A stretch of 64,000 bases of DNA from Chlorobiales bacterium Clorobi_01 (GCA_001602925.1 LUZT01000005.1:372001-436000), one strand, 5' to 3'; numbered from the stretch's first letter, positions 30,451 to 40,210 are shown. Program-made: numbers and translations. Notes: a model not told the origin generated them from the sequence alone.

Positions 30451-30972
30451 TTACAACCCGGTCTGCACCACCGCCCTGACGACATCGGCAAGGCGAATCG
30501 TCACCGGCGGCTCTCCGGCGGTTCTTTTTTTCCGCCCCTCTTTGACAGCTTCGATGGTGATCGATGGCTGCTCGGCTTCGGGCCCGACGGCGGCTTCGAG
30601 CAACTTGCCCGTAATCTCCTTCGGCTGCCCCTCTTCGTCGAGGTAGTTCACCCGGATCAAACGGCCCAGATGCCGCAAGTACTGACGCTGCACCTGGATC
30701 GGCTCGCCAATACCGGGGGATGAAACCATGAGATCGAACTCTCCGCTCGAAAGCATGATATCCTCTTCGCACGCTTCAAGACGCGCCCTGATGGCCCGGC
30801 TTAACTTTGCACACTTATCGATGCTGACCCCTTTGTCGGTATCGACGGTCAGTTCGATTTTCCTGCCGCCCGCGCGAATGGCGGCTTCGACAACGTAAAT
30901 CTCTTCACCGGTTGTGGCAGAGAGTTCACCGATCGTTTCGCCAATCGCCTTCTTTATCAAGTCATCCGTCAT
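30451..30972 (-). CDS. rimP: Ribosome maturation factor RimP
   Basis: This 173-residue protein of the rimP-nusA-infB operon acts in 30S assembly. It shows IYVVEAAIRAGGRKIELTVD, the Cys/Lys-rich SIDKCAKLSRAIRARLEACE, and FDLMVSSPGIGEPIQVQRQY (the SPG motif). I place the start at ATG 30970-30972 (MTDDLIKKAIGETIGELSAT). A longer reading to 31095 would run through an intrinsic terminator hairpin, which makes it very unlikely. Confidence 0.93.
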   Translation of the reverse strand: MTDDLIKKAIGETIGELSATTGEEIYVVEAAIRAGGRKIELTVDTDKGVSIDKCAKLSRAIRARLEACEEDIMLSSGEFDLMVSSPGIGEPIQVQRQYLRHLGRLIRVNYLDEEGQPKEITGKLLEAAVGPEAEQPSITIEAVKEGRKKRTAGEPPVTIRLADVVRAVVQTGL

Positions 30973-31000
30973 CGCGTCAATTGCTTCGCTCGAATTTCCG

Positions 31001-31029
31001 AAAACAAAAAAGTGGGGATCCCCCACTTT
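31001..31029 (-). terminator. Rho-independent terminator upstream of rimP
   Basis: The 9-bp stem AAAGTGGGG/CCCCACTTT has a 3-base loop and is followed on the minus strand by TTTGTTTT. It ends transcription from the upstream small membrane-protein gene and separates it from the rimP operon. Confidence 0.8.
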
Positions 31030-31124
31030 CAGAAACTTTGCTTCTAACAGGCCAGTGCTCCAGTGATTCATAATGTATAAAAAAATCGAACACAAGCCAA
31101 AAGCTATCGCGCAATCTGCGCGCT

Positions 31125-31328
31125 TTACTCCTTTTGTTTGATCTGGCTGTCGATCACTTCATACTCTGCCTCCTCAACCTGCGTCCGGCGTCCGGCAGAA
31201 GAAGAAAAAGATGAGGGGCCACTCCCCATACGATCATCGCTCCTGACAAAAAAAGTCAAACCAATCAGACGCCGCAAAAAACGCACGGCCAGCCACAGGG
31301 CGATCAAGAGAAGAATGAATTTCAGCAT
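31125..31328 (-). CDS. Small single-pass membrane protein of unknown function
   Basis: This 67-residue protein consists of one N-terminal membrane helix (MLKFILLLIALWLAVRFLRR) and a short polar, Ser-rich tail ending EYEVIDSQIKQKE. It resembles the DUF4834-type small proteins of Bacteroidetes/Chlorobi in size and layout, but I cannot confirm the family. GAGG lies 8 bases before the ATG at 31326-31328. It is followed by a terminator before rimP. Confidence 0.6.
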   Translation of the reverse strand: MLKFILLLIALWLAVRFLRRLIGLTFFVRSDDRMGSGPSSFSSSAGRRTQVEEAEYEVIDSQIKQKE

Positions 31329-31448
31329 ATGGTCAACCTCAATACATCGTTCCGTCTGTAAATACTCTTTTTCGAAAAAAATGCATGATACCATCGATAA
31401 TCACCAACCCGAACCGGTAGTTCAGATGCTGCTGGTTACAGGCAGTTA

Positions 31449-31688
31449 TTACCCTTTGAGCAGAGCAATCAGGCGCTCCTTGTCGATCCGGTGCTTGAAG
31501 GCGAGTTTGCCATCGACGAAGATGACCGGAATGCTCAACCCGTAACGCTCGATGAGGTCCGCGTTGCCGGAGATGTCCCGCTTCTCGATATCGAACGGAA
31601 TCCGCTTACGCACTGCTTCGAGCACTTTGAGCGCATCGTCGCAGAGGCAGCACTCCGGCTTGCCGTAGATGGTCACTTGCGGCTTCAT
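31449..31688 (-). CDS. Glutaredoxin/thioredoxin-fold protein with CCLC motif
   Basis: This 79-residue thioredoxin-fold protein has [20 protein letters not shown] with a CxxC active site (CCLC) and the cis-Pro region [12 protein letters not shown]. It belongs to the DUF836/glutaredoxin-like group often found as a stand-alone redox protein; its partner is unknown. Its ATG overlaps the end of hisS by 4 bases (31685-31688), which implies translational coupling. Confidence 0.82.
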   Translation of the reverse strand: MKPQVTIYGKPECCLCDDALKVLEAVRKRIPFDIEKRDISGNADLIERYGLSIPVIFVDGKLAFKHRIDKERLIALLKG

Positions 31689-32977
31689 GGCCTGAGCGAC
31701 TCCCGCGCCGCCGGTTCGCGCAGCACCTCGATGATGGCGTCGAGATCGAGCGAGGTCTGCTCGGAAGTGACGAGATTCTTGAGCGCATAGATGCCCGACT
31801 CGAATTCCGACTGGCCAACGAAGAGCGCATAGGCCGAACCCATTCGGTTGGCGTCACGCATCTGAGCCTTCATGCTCCGTTCGGCAAGATCGATCTCGGT
31901 TTTGATGCCCGCCTTGCGCAGATGGAAAGCGACCTGCATGGCATGCCCGGCAAGCTCCTTCTGCTGTATGACGACAGAAACAAGAGGACCATGCGGATTG
32001 AGCGTCGCGAACAGCCCCTGCTTCTCCATGACGATCATGAGCCGCTCCATGCCGACGGCGAAGCCCACGGCGGGCAGATCAGCGGAAGCTCCAAGTTCAC
32101 GCGCCAAGCCGTCGTAGCGCCCGCCGCCGCCGATGGCGTCCTGCGCGCCAAGCTCGGAGCTAGTCACCTCGAAAGCCGTGTGGCAGTAATAATCGAGTCC
32201 GCGCACCAGCAGGTGATCGACGTTGTAGGCGATTTGCCTGTCGTCGAGATAGGCGAGCACCTGCTCGAATTCGGCCACAGACTCCGGCTTGAGCGAATGG
32301 TAGAGCCTCGGCGCGCCCGTGATCATCTCCTGCAAAGCGGGATTTTTCGAATCGAGGATACGCAGCGGATTCTTTTCGAGCCGCTCCTTCGACGACTCGT
32401 CGAGGTCGGCCTCGTAAGGCTGGAAGTAAGCCCGGAGCGCCTCGCGATACCGCGCACGGTCGTCGAGGTCGCCAAGCGAGTTGATGCGCAGTCGCAAGCC
32501 GTGCAGCCCGAGCGTTTCGAACACCTGCATCATGAAGGTAAGCACCTCGGCCACCGCCGCCGGATTGGAGACGCCAAGCAGCTCCGCGCCGAACTGCGTG
32601 AACTGGCGCTGACGGCCAGCCTGCGGGCGCTCCTTGCGGAACAGATCGCTGATGTACCAGAGCTTGTGCACTGGCGCTTGCGAGAGCAGGTTCTTCTGCA
32701 AGCAGGCGCGCATCACGCCTGCGGTCATCTCGGGACGAAGCGTCAGGGAGCGGCCATTGGGATCGGGAAGAAAGGTGAACATCTCCTTGCCGACGATATC
32801 GGTGGTCGCACCGATGCCGCGCTGGAAGAGCTCGGTGTACTCGAAAACAGGCGTGCGGATTTCGCTGAATCCGTACAGCGCGGCTACCGAGTGGACAACC
32901 CCCTCGACATAGTGCCATCTCGAAATCTCGTCGGGAAAAATATCCCTTGTCCCTTTCACTCCCTGGAACTGCGTCAT
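31685..32977 (-). CDS. hisS: Histidyl-tRNA synthetase
   Basis: This 430-residue class II synthetase shows [20 protein letters not shown], motif 2 region [20 protein letters not shown] with [19 protein letters not shown], and HisA motif [14 protein letters not shown]. Motif 3, [17 protein letters not shown], and a C-terminal anticodon-binding domain are also present. All standard blocks are there and the length is normal. It sits between ptsN and the thioredoxin-fold gene. Confidence 0.97.
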   Translation of the reverse strand: MTQFQGVKGTRDIFPDEISRWHYVEGVVHSVAALYGFSEIRTPVFEYTELFQRGIGATTDIVGKEMFTFLPDPNGRSLTLRPEMTAGVMRACLQKNLLSQAPVHKLWYISDLFRKERPQAGRQRQFTQFGAELLGVSNPAAVAEVLTFMMQVFETLGLHGLRLRINSLGDLDDRARYREALRAYFQPYEADLDESSKERLEKNPLRILDSKNPALQEMITGAPRLYHSLKPESVAEFEQVLAYLDDRQIAYNVDHLLVRGLDYYCHTAFEVTSSELGAQDAIGGGGRYDGLARELGASADLPAVGFAVGMERLMIVMEKQGLFATLNPHGPLVSVVIQQKELAGHAMQVAFHLRKAGIKTEIDLAERSMKAQMRDANRMGSAYALFVGQSEFESGIYALKNLVTSEQTSLDLDAIIEVLREPAARESLRP

Positions 32978-32998
32978 AGCTGCCTTGCGGTCATCAAA

Positions 32999-33469
32999 TT
33001 AAATCTGGGGGAGGTCTCTCTCCTCCTGCTTGAAAAGTTCGAGCACATCTGCGGGAGTTGCCGCGTCGATGAGCTTGCGGCGAACATCGTCGCGCCCCGC
33101 GAGTCTGGTGATGCGTCCGAGCAGTTTGAGATGCTCGGCAAGCATGGTTTCCGGCGTGGCAAGCAGGAACACGATCTTCACCGGCTGGTTGTCGATCGAT
33201 TCGAAATCAACCTCACCGGAAAGCGTGGCAAGCGCCAGCACCGGTTCGGTCACGGCCGAGGTTTTGGCATGAGGCAACCCGATGTTCTTGCCAATACCCG
33301 TGGACATCTCTCGTTCCCGCTTTCGTACATCCTCGGCAAGCTGCTTTAAATCCCTGACCTTGTCATGACCAGCCACCATGGCGATCAGCGTATCGATCAC
33401 CTCGTCCTTTGAACTGGAACCGAGATTCAGGTTGATGTGCTTTTCTGTGAGAAGGGCTTCGATTTTCAT
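32999..33469 (-). CDS. ptsN: PTS EIIA-type regulatory protein (PtsN-like)
   Basis: This 156-residue EIIA-Ntr/fructose-type domain has a phospho-acceptor His at about 67 in GIGKNIGLPHAKTSAVTEPV. The start at ATG 33467-33469 gives MKIEALLTEKHINLNLG, the usual family beginning. It stands alone, with no EIIB or EIIC, which suggests a regulatory and not a sugar-uptake role. A partner EI is at the right end of the window. The 277 bases upstream, before cdsA, show no gene. Confidence 0.9.
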   Translation of the reverse strand: MKIEALLTEKHINLNLGSSSKDEVIDTLIAMVAGHDKVRDLKQLAEDVRKREREMSTGIGKNIGLPHAKTSAVTEPVLALATLSGEVDFESIDNQPVKIVFLLATPETMLAEHLKLLGRITRLAGRDDVRRKLIDAATPADVLELFKQEERDLPQI

Positions 33470-33746
33470 GGTCAATGACAGCATTGCAGAGTGTGGACGC
33501 AAGATCGGGAAACCGCATTCTCCGGGGAACCATGCCGGATTGTCTGGCCGCGAGCCGCAGAACCGAAAAAAGGCAGAGTAGCCGGAAACGGGGAAAACCC
33601 GCGAACAGCAAGACTGCCGCAGGTGCTCCAGACCTGGTTCCGGCAAACCGGAGATCACGATACCGTCAACAGAGGAGTTCCTCTAAAAACAGAACCGGAA
33701 TATAAGAAAAACATTCTTTTATGTACCGGCATCAACCGGTGAAAGA

Positions 33747-34562
33747 TCACCAGTGATGCACGAGGAAATAGAGCAGCGGGGAGACGAACATCACGGTATC
33801 AAAGCGGTCAAGCACACCGCCGTGCCCCGGAATGACACCCGATGAGTCCTTGACTCCGGCATCACGCTTGAACATCGACTCCAGCAGATCGCCAGCTGGC
33901 GCAACCGCGCCGATCAAGAGGCCAGCAGCTATTGCCCTGCCATCCGGACAACCGGAGATGTACGTCGAACAGAACCATGCTGCCGAGGCGCTTCCGGCAA
34001 TACCAAAAAGGTAACCCTCCCAGGTTTTTTTCGGGCTGATGCGCGGAAAGAGCCTCTTTTTGATAAACTTGCCTCCGAATCCGCGCCCGCCGAAATAGGC
34101 AAAAATATCCGCCGCCCAGACACACAGCAACATGAGCAGCACCAGCGCCTGACCGGAACCCGCGTTCACAGCGTCCGAAAGACGAAGCCTGAGCAGTGCG
34201 CCAAAGCTCAGGTTCACGTAGAGCAGACCGACAAGCGTCGCGCCGAGGTTCATGAACTGGGAACCCTGGTTCCGCCATATTTCAAGCACATACAGGAACA
34301 TGACCACGGCGAGAATCGCCTCCCAGTAGCCGATGAAGCCGTAATAGAAATCGAGCTGCACAAAGGCAGTCAGCGGCAGCAGAATAACAACCGACGGAGG
34401 ATGTGCCCGATGCGTGGCCAGGCGCCAGAACTCCCAGGTCGCCATGAGGCTGAGCGCGAGCACCAGCCCCAGGAAGTACAAACCACCTTGCATATTGAGC
34501 CAGAGTAACAGCGGAATGCCCACAATGGCAACCGCCACTCTCTGCATGAGATTGCTTTGCAT
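33747..34562 (-). CDS. cdsA: Phosphatidate cytidylyltransferase (CDP-diglyceride synthase)
   Basis: This polytopic membrane enzyme of about 271 residues makes CDP-diacylglycerol for phospholipids. It has multiple hydrophobic segments and the C-terminal CdsA signature MFKRDAGVKDSSGVIPGHGG followed by VLDRFDTVM. The ATG at 34560-34562 is chosen; a GTG two codons earlier and an ATG five codons later (MQRVAVAIVG) are alternatives. It lies 14 bases after the CPBP protease gene, on the same strand. Confidence 0.93.
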   Translation of the reverse strand: MQSNLMQRVAVAIVGIPLLLWLNMQGGLYFLGLVLALSLMATWEFWRLATHRAHPPSVVILLPLTAFVQLDFYYGFIGYWEAILAVVMFLYVLEIWRNQGSQFMNLGATLVGLLYVNLSFGALLRLRLSDAVNAGSGQALVLLMLLCVWAADIFAYFGGRGFGGKFIKKRLFPRISPKKTWEGYLFGIAGSASAAWFCSTYISGCPDGRAIAAGLLIGAVAPAGDLLESMFKRDAGVKDSSGVIPGHGGVLDRFDTVMFVSPLLYFLVHHW

Positions 34563-34576
34563 CAACACTGAGATTT

Positions 34577-35530
34577 TCAGCGATGCCTGCCTGGCACCGG
34601 GTTATCGGCATCCTGCAATGCCGGCCTCACCGGAAAATACCGGATCAGCAGAAAAAAAAGAGACAACGAAACCACCACAAGACCCCACCACGGCCAGGAA
34701 ACAAGCAATCCGGAAGACGGATCAGTTGCGCTGCCTGAGTCGATGCCGCTTTTTAGCAGAACGAGCGCGGCCAGATTGTTGGTGCCGTGCGCGACGGCGG
34801 GAACCAGGAGATTATCGGATTTCCAGTAAATATATCCAATATACCACCCGAGCAAAGTCAGCGGCACGAAATTGAACCACTCCATGTGAAACAGGGCAAA
34901 CACAATCCCTGTAAAAAGCACCGCCCTTTGCGGGGAAAGGCTCAGGGCAAAACTTTTCTGGATGTACCCGCGAAAAAACAGCTCTTCGCAGATCGCCGGA
35001 GTCAGGACAAGCACAAGAATCGACAGGACGCTCTCCCCGATCGACGCACCTCCGGCAAGTTTTTTGAGAAAAATGTCAAGCGTGGCCTGCTCCTGCAGAA
35101 GCGACTTCCCAAAAGTGCCAAGATAAGGCAGCAGAAGCGTCTGCAACTCGACAATGCTGTACAGCGCGGGTTGCAACAGCAGCATTCCAGCCCCAGCGAT
35201 CAACGCAGGTCGGCTGCCGCCGTGCTTTCCGATACCCAGCCACTCAAGCGTTGCATTGCCGAACAATCCGTCGCCGGAAAAGCGCCTTGCAAACCAGAAC
35301 ACCGGAAGCGCAAGCACCACCATCTGCCCGAATGCCTGGGCTACGAGAAGACGCACCACGAGCGAATGGGTTGCCGCTTCGAATCCATTGCCGAAAGGGT
35401 TGCCCCCCGCCACCAGTATGGTCAGAAGCGCGCCAACAATCGGATAGGCGGCCAATACGAAAAGCAAAACCAGAACGGTATCGAAAAGACGGGGCCGCCG
35501 GTGCGGCTTCGGATCGTCAGCGAAATTCAT
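34577..35530 (-). CDS. CPBP-family intramembrane metalloprotease (CAAX protease-like)
   Basis: This 317-residue multi-pass membrane protein has the Abi/CPBP motifs: EELFFRGYI at 182-190 (EExxxR), and FALFHMEWFNFVPLTLLGW with the metal-ligand His. It has about eight hydrophobic segments. Bacterial members act in membrane proteolysis or self-immunity; the substrate is unknown. It is upstream of cdsA, with a 242-base divergent spacer before the glycan locus. Confidence 0.9.
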   Translation of the reverse strand: MNFADDPKPHRRPRLFDTVLVLLFVLAAYPIVGALLTILVAGGNPFGNGFEAATHSLVVRLLVAQAFGQMVVLALPVFWFARRFSGDGLFGNATLEWLGIGKHGGSRPALIAGAGMLLLQPALYSIVELQTLLLPYLGTFGKSLLQEQATLDIFLKKLAGGASIGESVLSILVLVLTPAICEELFFRGYIQKSFALSLSPQRAVLFTGIVFALFHMEWFNFVPLTLLGWYIGYIYWKSDNLLVPAVAHGTNNLAALVLLKSGIDSGSATDPSSGLLVSWPWWGLVVVSLSLFFLLIRYFPVRPALQDADNPVPGRHR

Positions 35531-35772
35531 GAAGCACGGTTCATCGGTTGAAAAATGATTGTATCATCGCAGGCAGAAAGATACCCTATTTTCGACAGAG
35601 CAGACAATGGGCAAAAACAGCGTTCGTTTTCATCCTGAATGAAACGCTTTTTTCCCGAAAAGCTGATTATCTTCAAGGTCACAAACACATTCCCGGCGCA
35701 GTCGAACCGCCAGACTGGCGTACCTGCTCCCGAAAACAGCCCCACAGATGGGCTTCCAATCATACACTCTGC

Positions 35773-36825
35773 ATGAAAATCCTCGTTACCGGCGCTGCCG
35801 GATTCATCGGCTTCCATCTTTGCGAACGACTCGCGTCGAGGGGCGACGAAGTGGTCGGCATCGACAACATCAACGACTACTACGACCAGCGGGTCAAGTA
35901 CGGGCGTCTCTCTTACTCAGGCATCGCTGAATCCGCCATCGAATACGGCAAGACCGTGCAGTCGTCGAAATATCCCAACTACCGTTTCATCAAGCTCAAC
36001 CTCGAAGACAAAGAGGGCATCGACAACCTGTTCAAAACGGAAAAATTCGATGCGCTCTGCAACCTCGCTGCCCAGGCGGGCGTGCGCTACTCCCTCACCA
36101 ACCCTGGTTCTTACGTCAGTTCGAACATCGTCGGCTTCGTAAACCTTCTGGAGGCCTCGCGCTACAACAGCCTCGGCAACTTCTGCTATGCATCGAGCTC
36201 ATCAGTCTACGGCCTGAACGAACACCAGCCCTTCTCGGTACACGACAACGTCGATCACCCGGTCAGCCTCTACGCGGCGAGCAAAAAGTCCAACGAGCTG
36301 ATGGCCCACACCTACAGCCACCTGTTCGGCATTCCGACCACCGGCCTGCGCTTCTTCACGGTCTACGGCCCCTGGGGTCGCCCCGACATGGCGCTCTTCC
36401 TCTTCACCAAGGCCGCACTCGAAGGCCGACCGATCGATGTTTTCAACTACGGCAACATGCAGCGCGACTTCACCTACATCGACGACATCGTCGAGGGCGT
36501 CGTGCGGGTACTCGACCATCCGGCCCAGCCGAACCCCGACTGGAGCGGCGCCGCGCCCGATCCCGGATCGTCATCCGCCCCGTACCGGGTCTACAACATC
36601 GGCAACAACAAGACGGTCAAGCTGATGGATTACATCGAAGCACTCGAAAACGCACTCGGTGTCACCATCGAAAAAAATCTGTTACCGATCCAGCCGGGCG
36701 ACGTGCCTTCGACCTGGGCCGACGTCAGCGATCTGGTCAAAGACTTCGACTACAAGCCAGAAACAACGGTGCAGGAAGGCGTCAACCGCTTCATTGCCTG
36801 GTACCGTGAGTTCTTCAACGTCTGA
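35773..36825 (+). CDS. NAD-dependent sugar epimerase, UDP-glucuronate 4-epimerase-like
   Basis: This 350-residue extended SDR enzyme has the Rossmann motif GAAGFIGFHL near residue 8, catalytic SSSSVYG, and YAASKKSNE (YxxxK). Substrate-binding FFTVYGPWGRPDMALFLF is typical of the UDP-glucuronate 4-epimerase/capsule CapI group. It would supply UDP-galacturonate or a related sugar. The start at ATG 35773 gives MKILVTGAAGF; the long upstream extension is not homologous to the family. It is the first gene of the glycan locus and uses GC-rich core codons. Confidence 0.92.
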   Translation: MKILVTGAAGFIGFHLCERLASRGDEVVGIDNINDYYDQRVKYGRLSYSGIAESAIEYGKTVQSSKYPNYRFIKLNLEDKEGIDNLFKTEKFDALCNLAAQAGVRYSLTNPGSYVSSNIVGFVNLLEASRYNSLGNFCYASSSSVYGLNEHQPFSVHDNVDHPVSLYAASKKSNELMAHTYSHLFGIPTTGLRFFTVYGPWGRPDMALFLFTKAALEGRPIDVFNYGNMQRDFTYIDDIVEGVVRVLDHPAQPNPDWSGAAPDPGSSSAPYRVYNIGNNKTVKLMDYIEALENALGVTIEKNLLPIQPGDVPSTWADVSDLVKDFDYKPETTVQEGVNRFIAWYREFFNV

Positions 36826-36862
36826 GACGCTGGAGCTGGAAATCGACGGCAACCTGTAAACC

Positions 36863-37930
36863 ATGAACATTCTCTTCATCAACTCGGCAAGAACCTGGGG
36901 AGGAACCGAGAAATGGACCTCCATGGCAGCTCATGCCCTGGCTGAAACAGAGAATACTTTTCTGGTTTACCGCCGGGAGATCGTAGGAGAACGCTTCACG
37001 ATCCCGAAATTTCAACTGCCATGCCTGAGCCATGTCGATCCGTACACGATCGTGCAGGTCATCAGAATCATCCGGCAACACCGCATCGATGTCGTTATCC
37101 CGACCAAGCGCAAGGATTACATGATTGCCGGTATCGCATCGAAAGTGTGCGGCATCACGAACATCCTCCGGCTCGGTATCGACCGGACACCGACGAGTTT
37201 CTGGTTTCACAAACTTATGTACGGCATCCTGGCGGACGGCATCATTGTGAACGCCCACAGAATCAAGGAAAGTCTTACCAAAGCGAGCTGGCTCGATTCC
37301 GGCAAAATCAGAGTCATCTACAACGGCTTTGACACAAGCGCCATCGACCGGCAGTTTCCAGACGGACTGCCCGACAAACCGGCAGGATTCACGGTGTGCT
37401 CGATGGGCATCCTGACCCGGCGCAAGGGATTCGATTTTCTCATGAAGGGCTTTGCGCGCTTCCGTGAACGTTCCGGAGCACAGGACGCGGAACTGGTTAT
37501 CATTGGAAGCGGGCCCGAACAGACTGCCCTCGAAGCTCTTGCCGACGAACTCGGCATTTCCGGCATCACCAGATTCACGGGATTTCTCCGCAATCCCCTG
37601 CCCGAACTGGCCCACAGCCATCTGTTCGCCATGGTCTCGAAAAACGAGGGCATTGCCAACGCGCTGCTCGAAGGCATGTACCTCGGCAACGCTCCGATCA
37701 GCACCAGAGCCGGCGGTGCTGAAGAAGCCATCGATCACGGCGTCAATGGCTATCTGCTCGACTACGGGGACGAGGAGACGCTGGCCGACACCATTCTGGA
37801 GCTGTATCAATCACCTCAGCTTCGTGAGGCCATCGCGCGGCAGGCCAGAGAACGGGTCATCAAGCAATTTGCATTGGAACGGATGAGCCGTGAAGTCGTC
37901 GATTTCTGCAAGTCGCGACAAAAAAGGTAA
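36863..37930 (+). CDS. GT4 glycosyltransferase (tandem copy 1)
   Basis: This 355-residue GT-B fold enzyme begins MNILFINSARTWGGTEKW, an N-terminal loop shared with the next two genes. The C-terminal domain has SMGILTRRKGFDFLMKGF, EQTALEALADELGISGITRF and the nucleotide-sugar EX7E motif NEGIANALLEGMYLGNAPIS. The sugar donor and acceptor are unknown. Copy 2 is closely similar along its length (shared IPTKRKDYxIAG and NILRLGIDR). The gene starts 37 bases after the epimerase. Confidence 0.9.
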   Translation: MNILFINSARTWGGTEKWTSMAAHALAETENTFLVYRREIVGERFTIPKFQLPCLSHVDPYTIVQVIRIIRQHRIDVVIPTKRKDYMIAGIASKVCGITNILRLGIDRTPTSFWFHKLMYGILADGIIVNAHRIKESLTKASWLDSGKIRVIYNGFDTSAIDRQFPDGLPDKPAGFTVCSMGILTRRKGFDFLMKGFARFRERSGAQDAELVIIGSGPEQTALEALADELGISGITRFTGFLRNPLPELAHSHLFAMVSKNEGIANALLEGMYLGNAPISTRAGGAEEAIDHGVNGYLLDYGDEETLADTILELYQSPQLREAIARQARERVIKQFALERMSREVVDFCKSRQKR

Positions 37931-38018
37931 GCCGATATTTTTGTAGATTGGCTTCACATGTTGTCGACTCCTGCTACAACCCCAGACCCAACAGCAGCAA
38001 CACACCTGCTCCGGATGC

Positions 38019-39101
38019 ATGAATTTTCTCTTTCTTAATTCCGCGCGCCGCGGATGGGGCGGCAATGAAAAGTGGACCAAAATGGCAGCAGAAGCCCTTG
38101 GCGCTAAGCACGCGGTCATGCTCGCGTACCGCGATCCGGCAATAGGTGACCGTATTGACGTTGAAAAAGTCCGCCTTCCTTTCCGCTGGGAGTTCGACCC
38201 GGCCACCATCTCCAGCCTGGTCAGGCTCGTCCGTCAAAAGAACATCAACATTCTGATTCCGACCAAACGCAAGGATTACGTGATTGCCGGTCTTGTCTGC
38301 CGCCTCACCGGAGCAGCCAACATCCTCCGGCTCGGCATTGACCGCCCGCTGAAAAACAGCTGGATTCAGCGGCTGATCTTCGGCCGCCTTACGGATGGCG
38401 TCATCGTCAATGCAGACAAAATTCGCCAGACACTTGCCCAATCCTCATGGTTCGACACCGGCAAGGTACGGGTGATCTACAATGGAATCGACAGGGAACG
38501 GCTGGAACTGGACTCCGGCAATGCTTATGAAAAGCCCTTTGCATTCACGATCGGCGCTGCCGGAGCGCTCATCCCGCGCAAAGGCTTCGACGTCCTCATT
38601 CGCGCGTTCGCCCGTTTTACCACCGGCAACACGGATGCGACCGACATCGGACTCGTCATTGCAGGAGCGGGGCCAGAGCGGGATTCACTCGAAAAGCTCG
38701 CTACCGATCTCGGAGTTGCTAACCGGGTGCGTTTTACCGGACATCTCAACAACCCCTACCCCATGATGCGCGCCTGCAATCTGTTTGTCTCGGCCTCGCA
38801 ATCGGAAGGCTTGGCGAATGTGCTGCTCGAAAGCATGGCGCTCCGTTGCGTCCCTATCAGCACTCTCTCGGGTGGAGCCGATGAGCTGATTGAGGATGGC
38901 CGAAACGGCTTTCTCGTGCAGTACGGTGACGAGGAACAGCTTGCAGGAATCTTCGACAAGTTGTACAGAAACCTCGATCAGGTCGAGCTTCTTGCTGCAA
39001 ATGCACAACGGACGATTATGGAACGCTTCTCCATTGAAAGGATGCGCGCCGATTTGCTCGAATTCTGCTCAGAAACCCTCGATCGAAAACAATCCGCATG
39101 A
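38019..39101 (+). CDS. GT4 glycosyltransferase (tandem copy 2)
   Basis: This 360-residue protein begins MNFLFLNSARRGWGGNEKW and shares IPTKRKDYVIAGL and NILRLGIDRPL with copy 1, so the two arose by duplication. The C-terminal domain has GALIPRKGFDVLIRAFARF and EX7E motif SEGLANVLLESMALRCVPIS. Its last 4 bases overlap the start of copy 3 (ATGA), so the two are probably translated together. An 88-base spacer separates it from copy 1. Confidence 0.9.
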   Translation: MNFLFLNSARRGWGGNEKWTKMAAEALGAKHAVMLAYRDPAIGDRIDVEKVRLPFRWEFDPATISSLVRLVRQKNINILIPTKRKDYVIAGLVCRLTGAANILRLGIDRPLKNSWIQRLIFGRLTDGVIVNADKIRQTLAQSSWFDTGKVRVIYNGIDRERLELDSGNAYEKPFAFTIGAAGALIPRKGFDVLIRAFARFTTGNTDATDIGLVIAGAGPERDSLEKLATDLGVANRVRFTGHLNNPYPMMRACNLFVSASQSEGLANVLLESMALRCVPISTLSGGADELIEDGRNGFLVQYGDEEQLAGIFDKLYRNLDQVELLAANAQRTIMERFSIERMRADLLEFCSETLDRKQSA

Positions 39102-40210
39102 ACGTACTCTTCATCAACTCCATCGGCAAAGACAAATTCGGCGGTGGTGAAAAGTGGATGGTCAATGCCGCAAAAGGGCTGACTGAACGGGGGCATAACG
39201 TCGTAATGGCCAGCAGGAAAAACTCCCGCCTTCTGAAGTATGCGGCTGAAAAGGGCGTTCAGACCGAAGTCATGAACATCCGGGGCGACTTCAGCCCGCT
39301 GGCGACACTGAAAATCGCCTCGTGGATGAAGCAACACGAAACGGAGGTGCTGATCTGCAACCTCAACAAAGATGTCCGCGTCGCGGGTCTTGCCGCGCGA
39401 ATCGTCGGCAGACCGGTGGTGCTGGCGCGCCACGGCATGCTTCTGTGCAGCCGGAAATGGAAACACAAGCTCACCCTCACCAGACTGACCGACGGCATCA
39501 TCACCAACAGCCAGACCATCAGGAAAGCCTATGCTGAGTACGGCTGGTTCAGCGAAAACTTCGTGAAGGTGATCTACAACGGCCTGGTCATTCCCGAAAA
39601 GGTCACACCATTCGATTTCGCCTCACGCTTCCCCGGCAAAAAGATCATTTACAGCGCCGGACGCCTCTCCAAACAGAAAGGGTTCGAATACCTGATCGAA
39701 GCCGCCGCCATCCTGAAAAGCAAACGCAACGACCTCGTGTTCGCCATCTCGGGCGAAGGCAAACTCGAAAGCGAACTGAAAAGCAAGGTCAACGCGCTCG
39801 GAATCGAAGACACTTTCGTCTTCCTCGGCTTCACGCCGGACATCTACCCGTGCCTCAAAGGATGTGACCTCTTCGTGCTCGCCTCGCTTTTCGAGGGGAT
39901 GCCCAACGTGGTCATGGAGGCAATGGCCATGCAAAAGCCGGTCATAGCGACCGACGTCAACGGCGCACGCGAACTGATGGGAGCAAGCGCGGAAAGCCTG
40001 CGCTGCGACACGGGACTCATCATCCCGCCGAAAGAGCCGCAAGCCATCGCAGAAGCCATCGAAAAACTGATCGACAATCCCGAAGCTGCCGAAGCCTGCG
40101 GAAAGGCGGGCTATGAACGAGTGAAAAACAACTTCACCATGCAGGCGATGGTCAACCATCTTGAAGAGCACCTGCGAAACAAAATCGCTGAAAAAACAGG
40201 CGGACAATGA
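39098..40210 (+). CDS. GT4 glycosyltransferase (tandem copy 3, divergent)
   Basis: This 370-residue enzyme shares the N-terminal FINSIGKDKFGGGEKW loop with copies 1 and 2 but differs in the acceptor-binding half. GRLSKQKGFEYLIEAAAILK and EX7E motif LFEGMPNVVMEAMAMQKPVI place it in GT4. It is translationally coupled to copy 2. The 90 bases after its stop hold no gene. Confidence 0.9.
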   Translation: MNVLFINSIGKDKFGGGEKWMVNAAKGLTERGHNVVMASRKNSRLLKYAAEKGVQTEVMNIRGDFSPLATLKIASWMKQHETEVLICNLNKDVRVAGLAARIVGRPVVLARHGMLLCSRKWKHKLTLTRLTDGIITNSQTIRKAYAEYGWFSENFVKVIYNGLVIPEKVTPFDFASRFPGKKIIYSAGRLSKQKGFEYLIEAAAILKSKRNDLVFAISGEGKLESELKSKVNALGIEDTFVFLGFTPDIYPCLKGCDLFVLASLFEGMPNVVMEAMAMQKPVIATDVNGARELMGASAESLRCDTGLIIPPKEPQAIAEAIEKLIDNPEAAEACGKAGYERVKNNFTMQAMVNHLEEHLRNKIAEKTGGQ

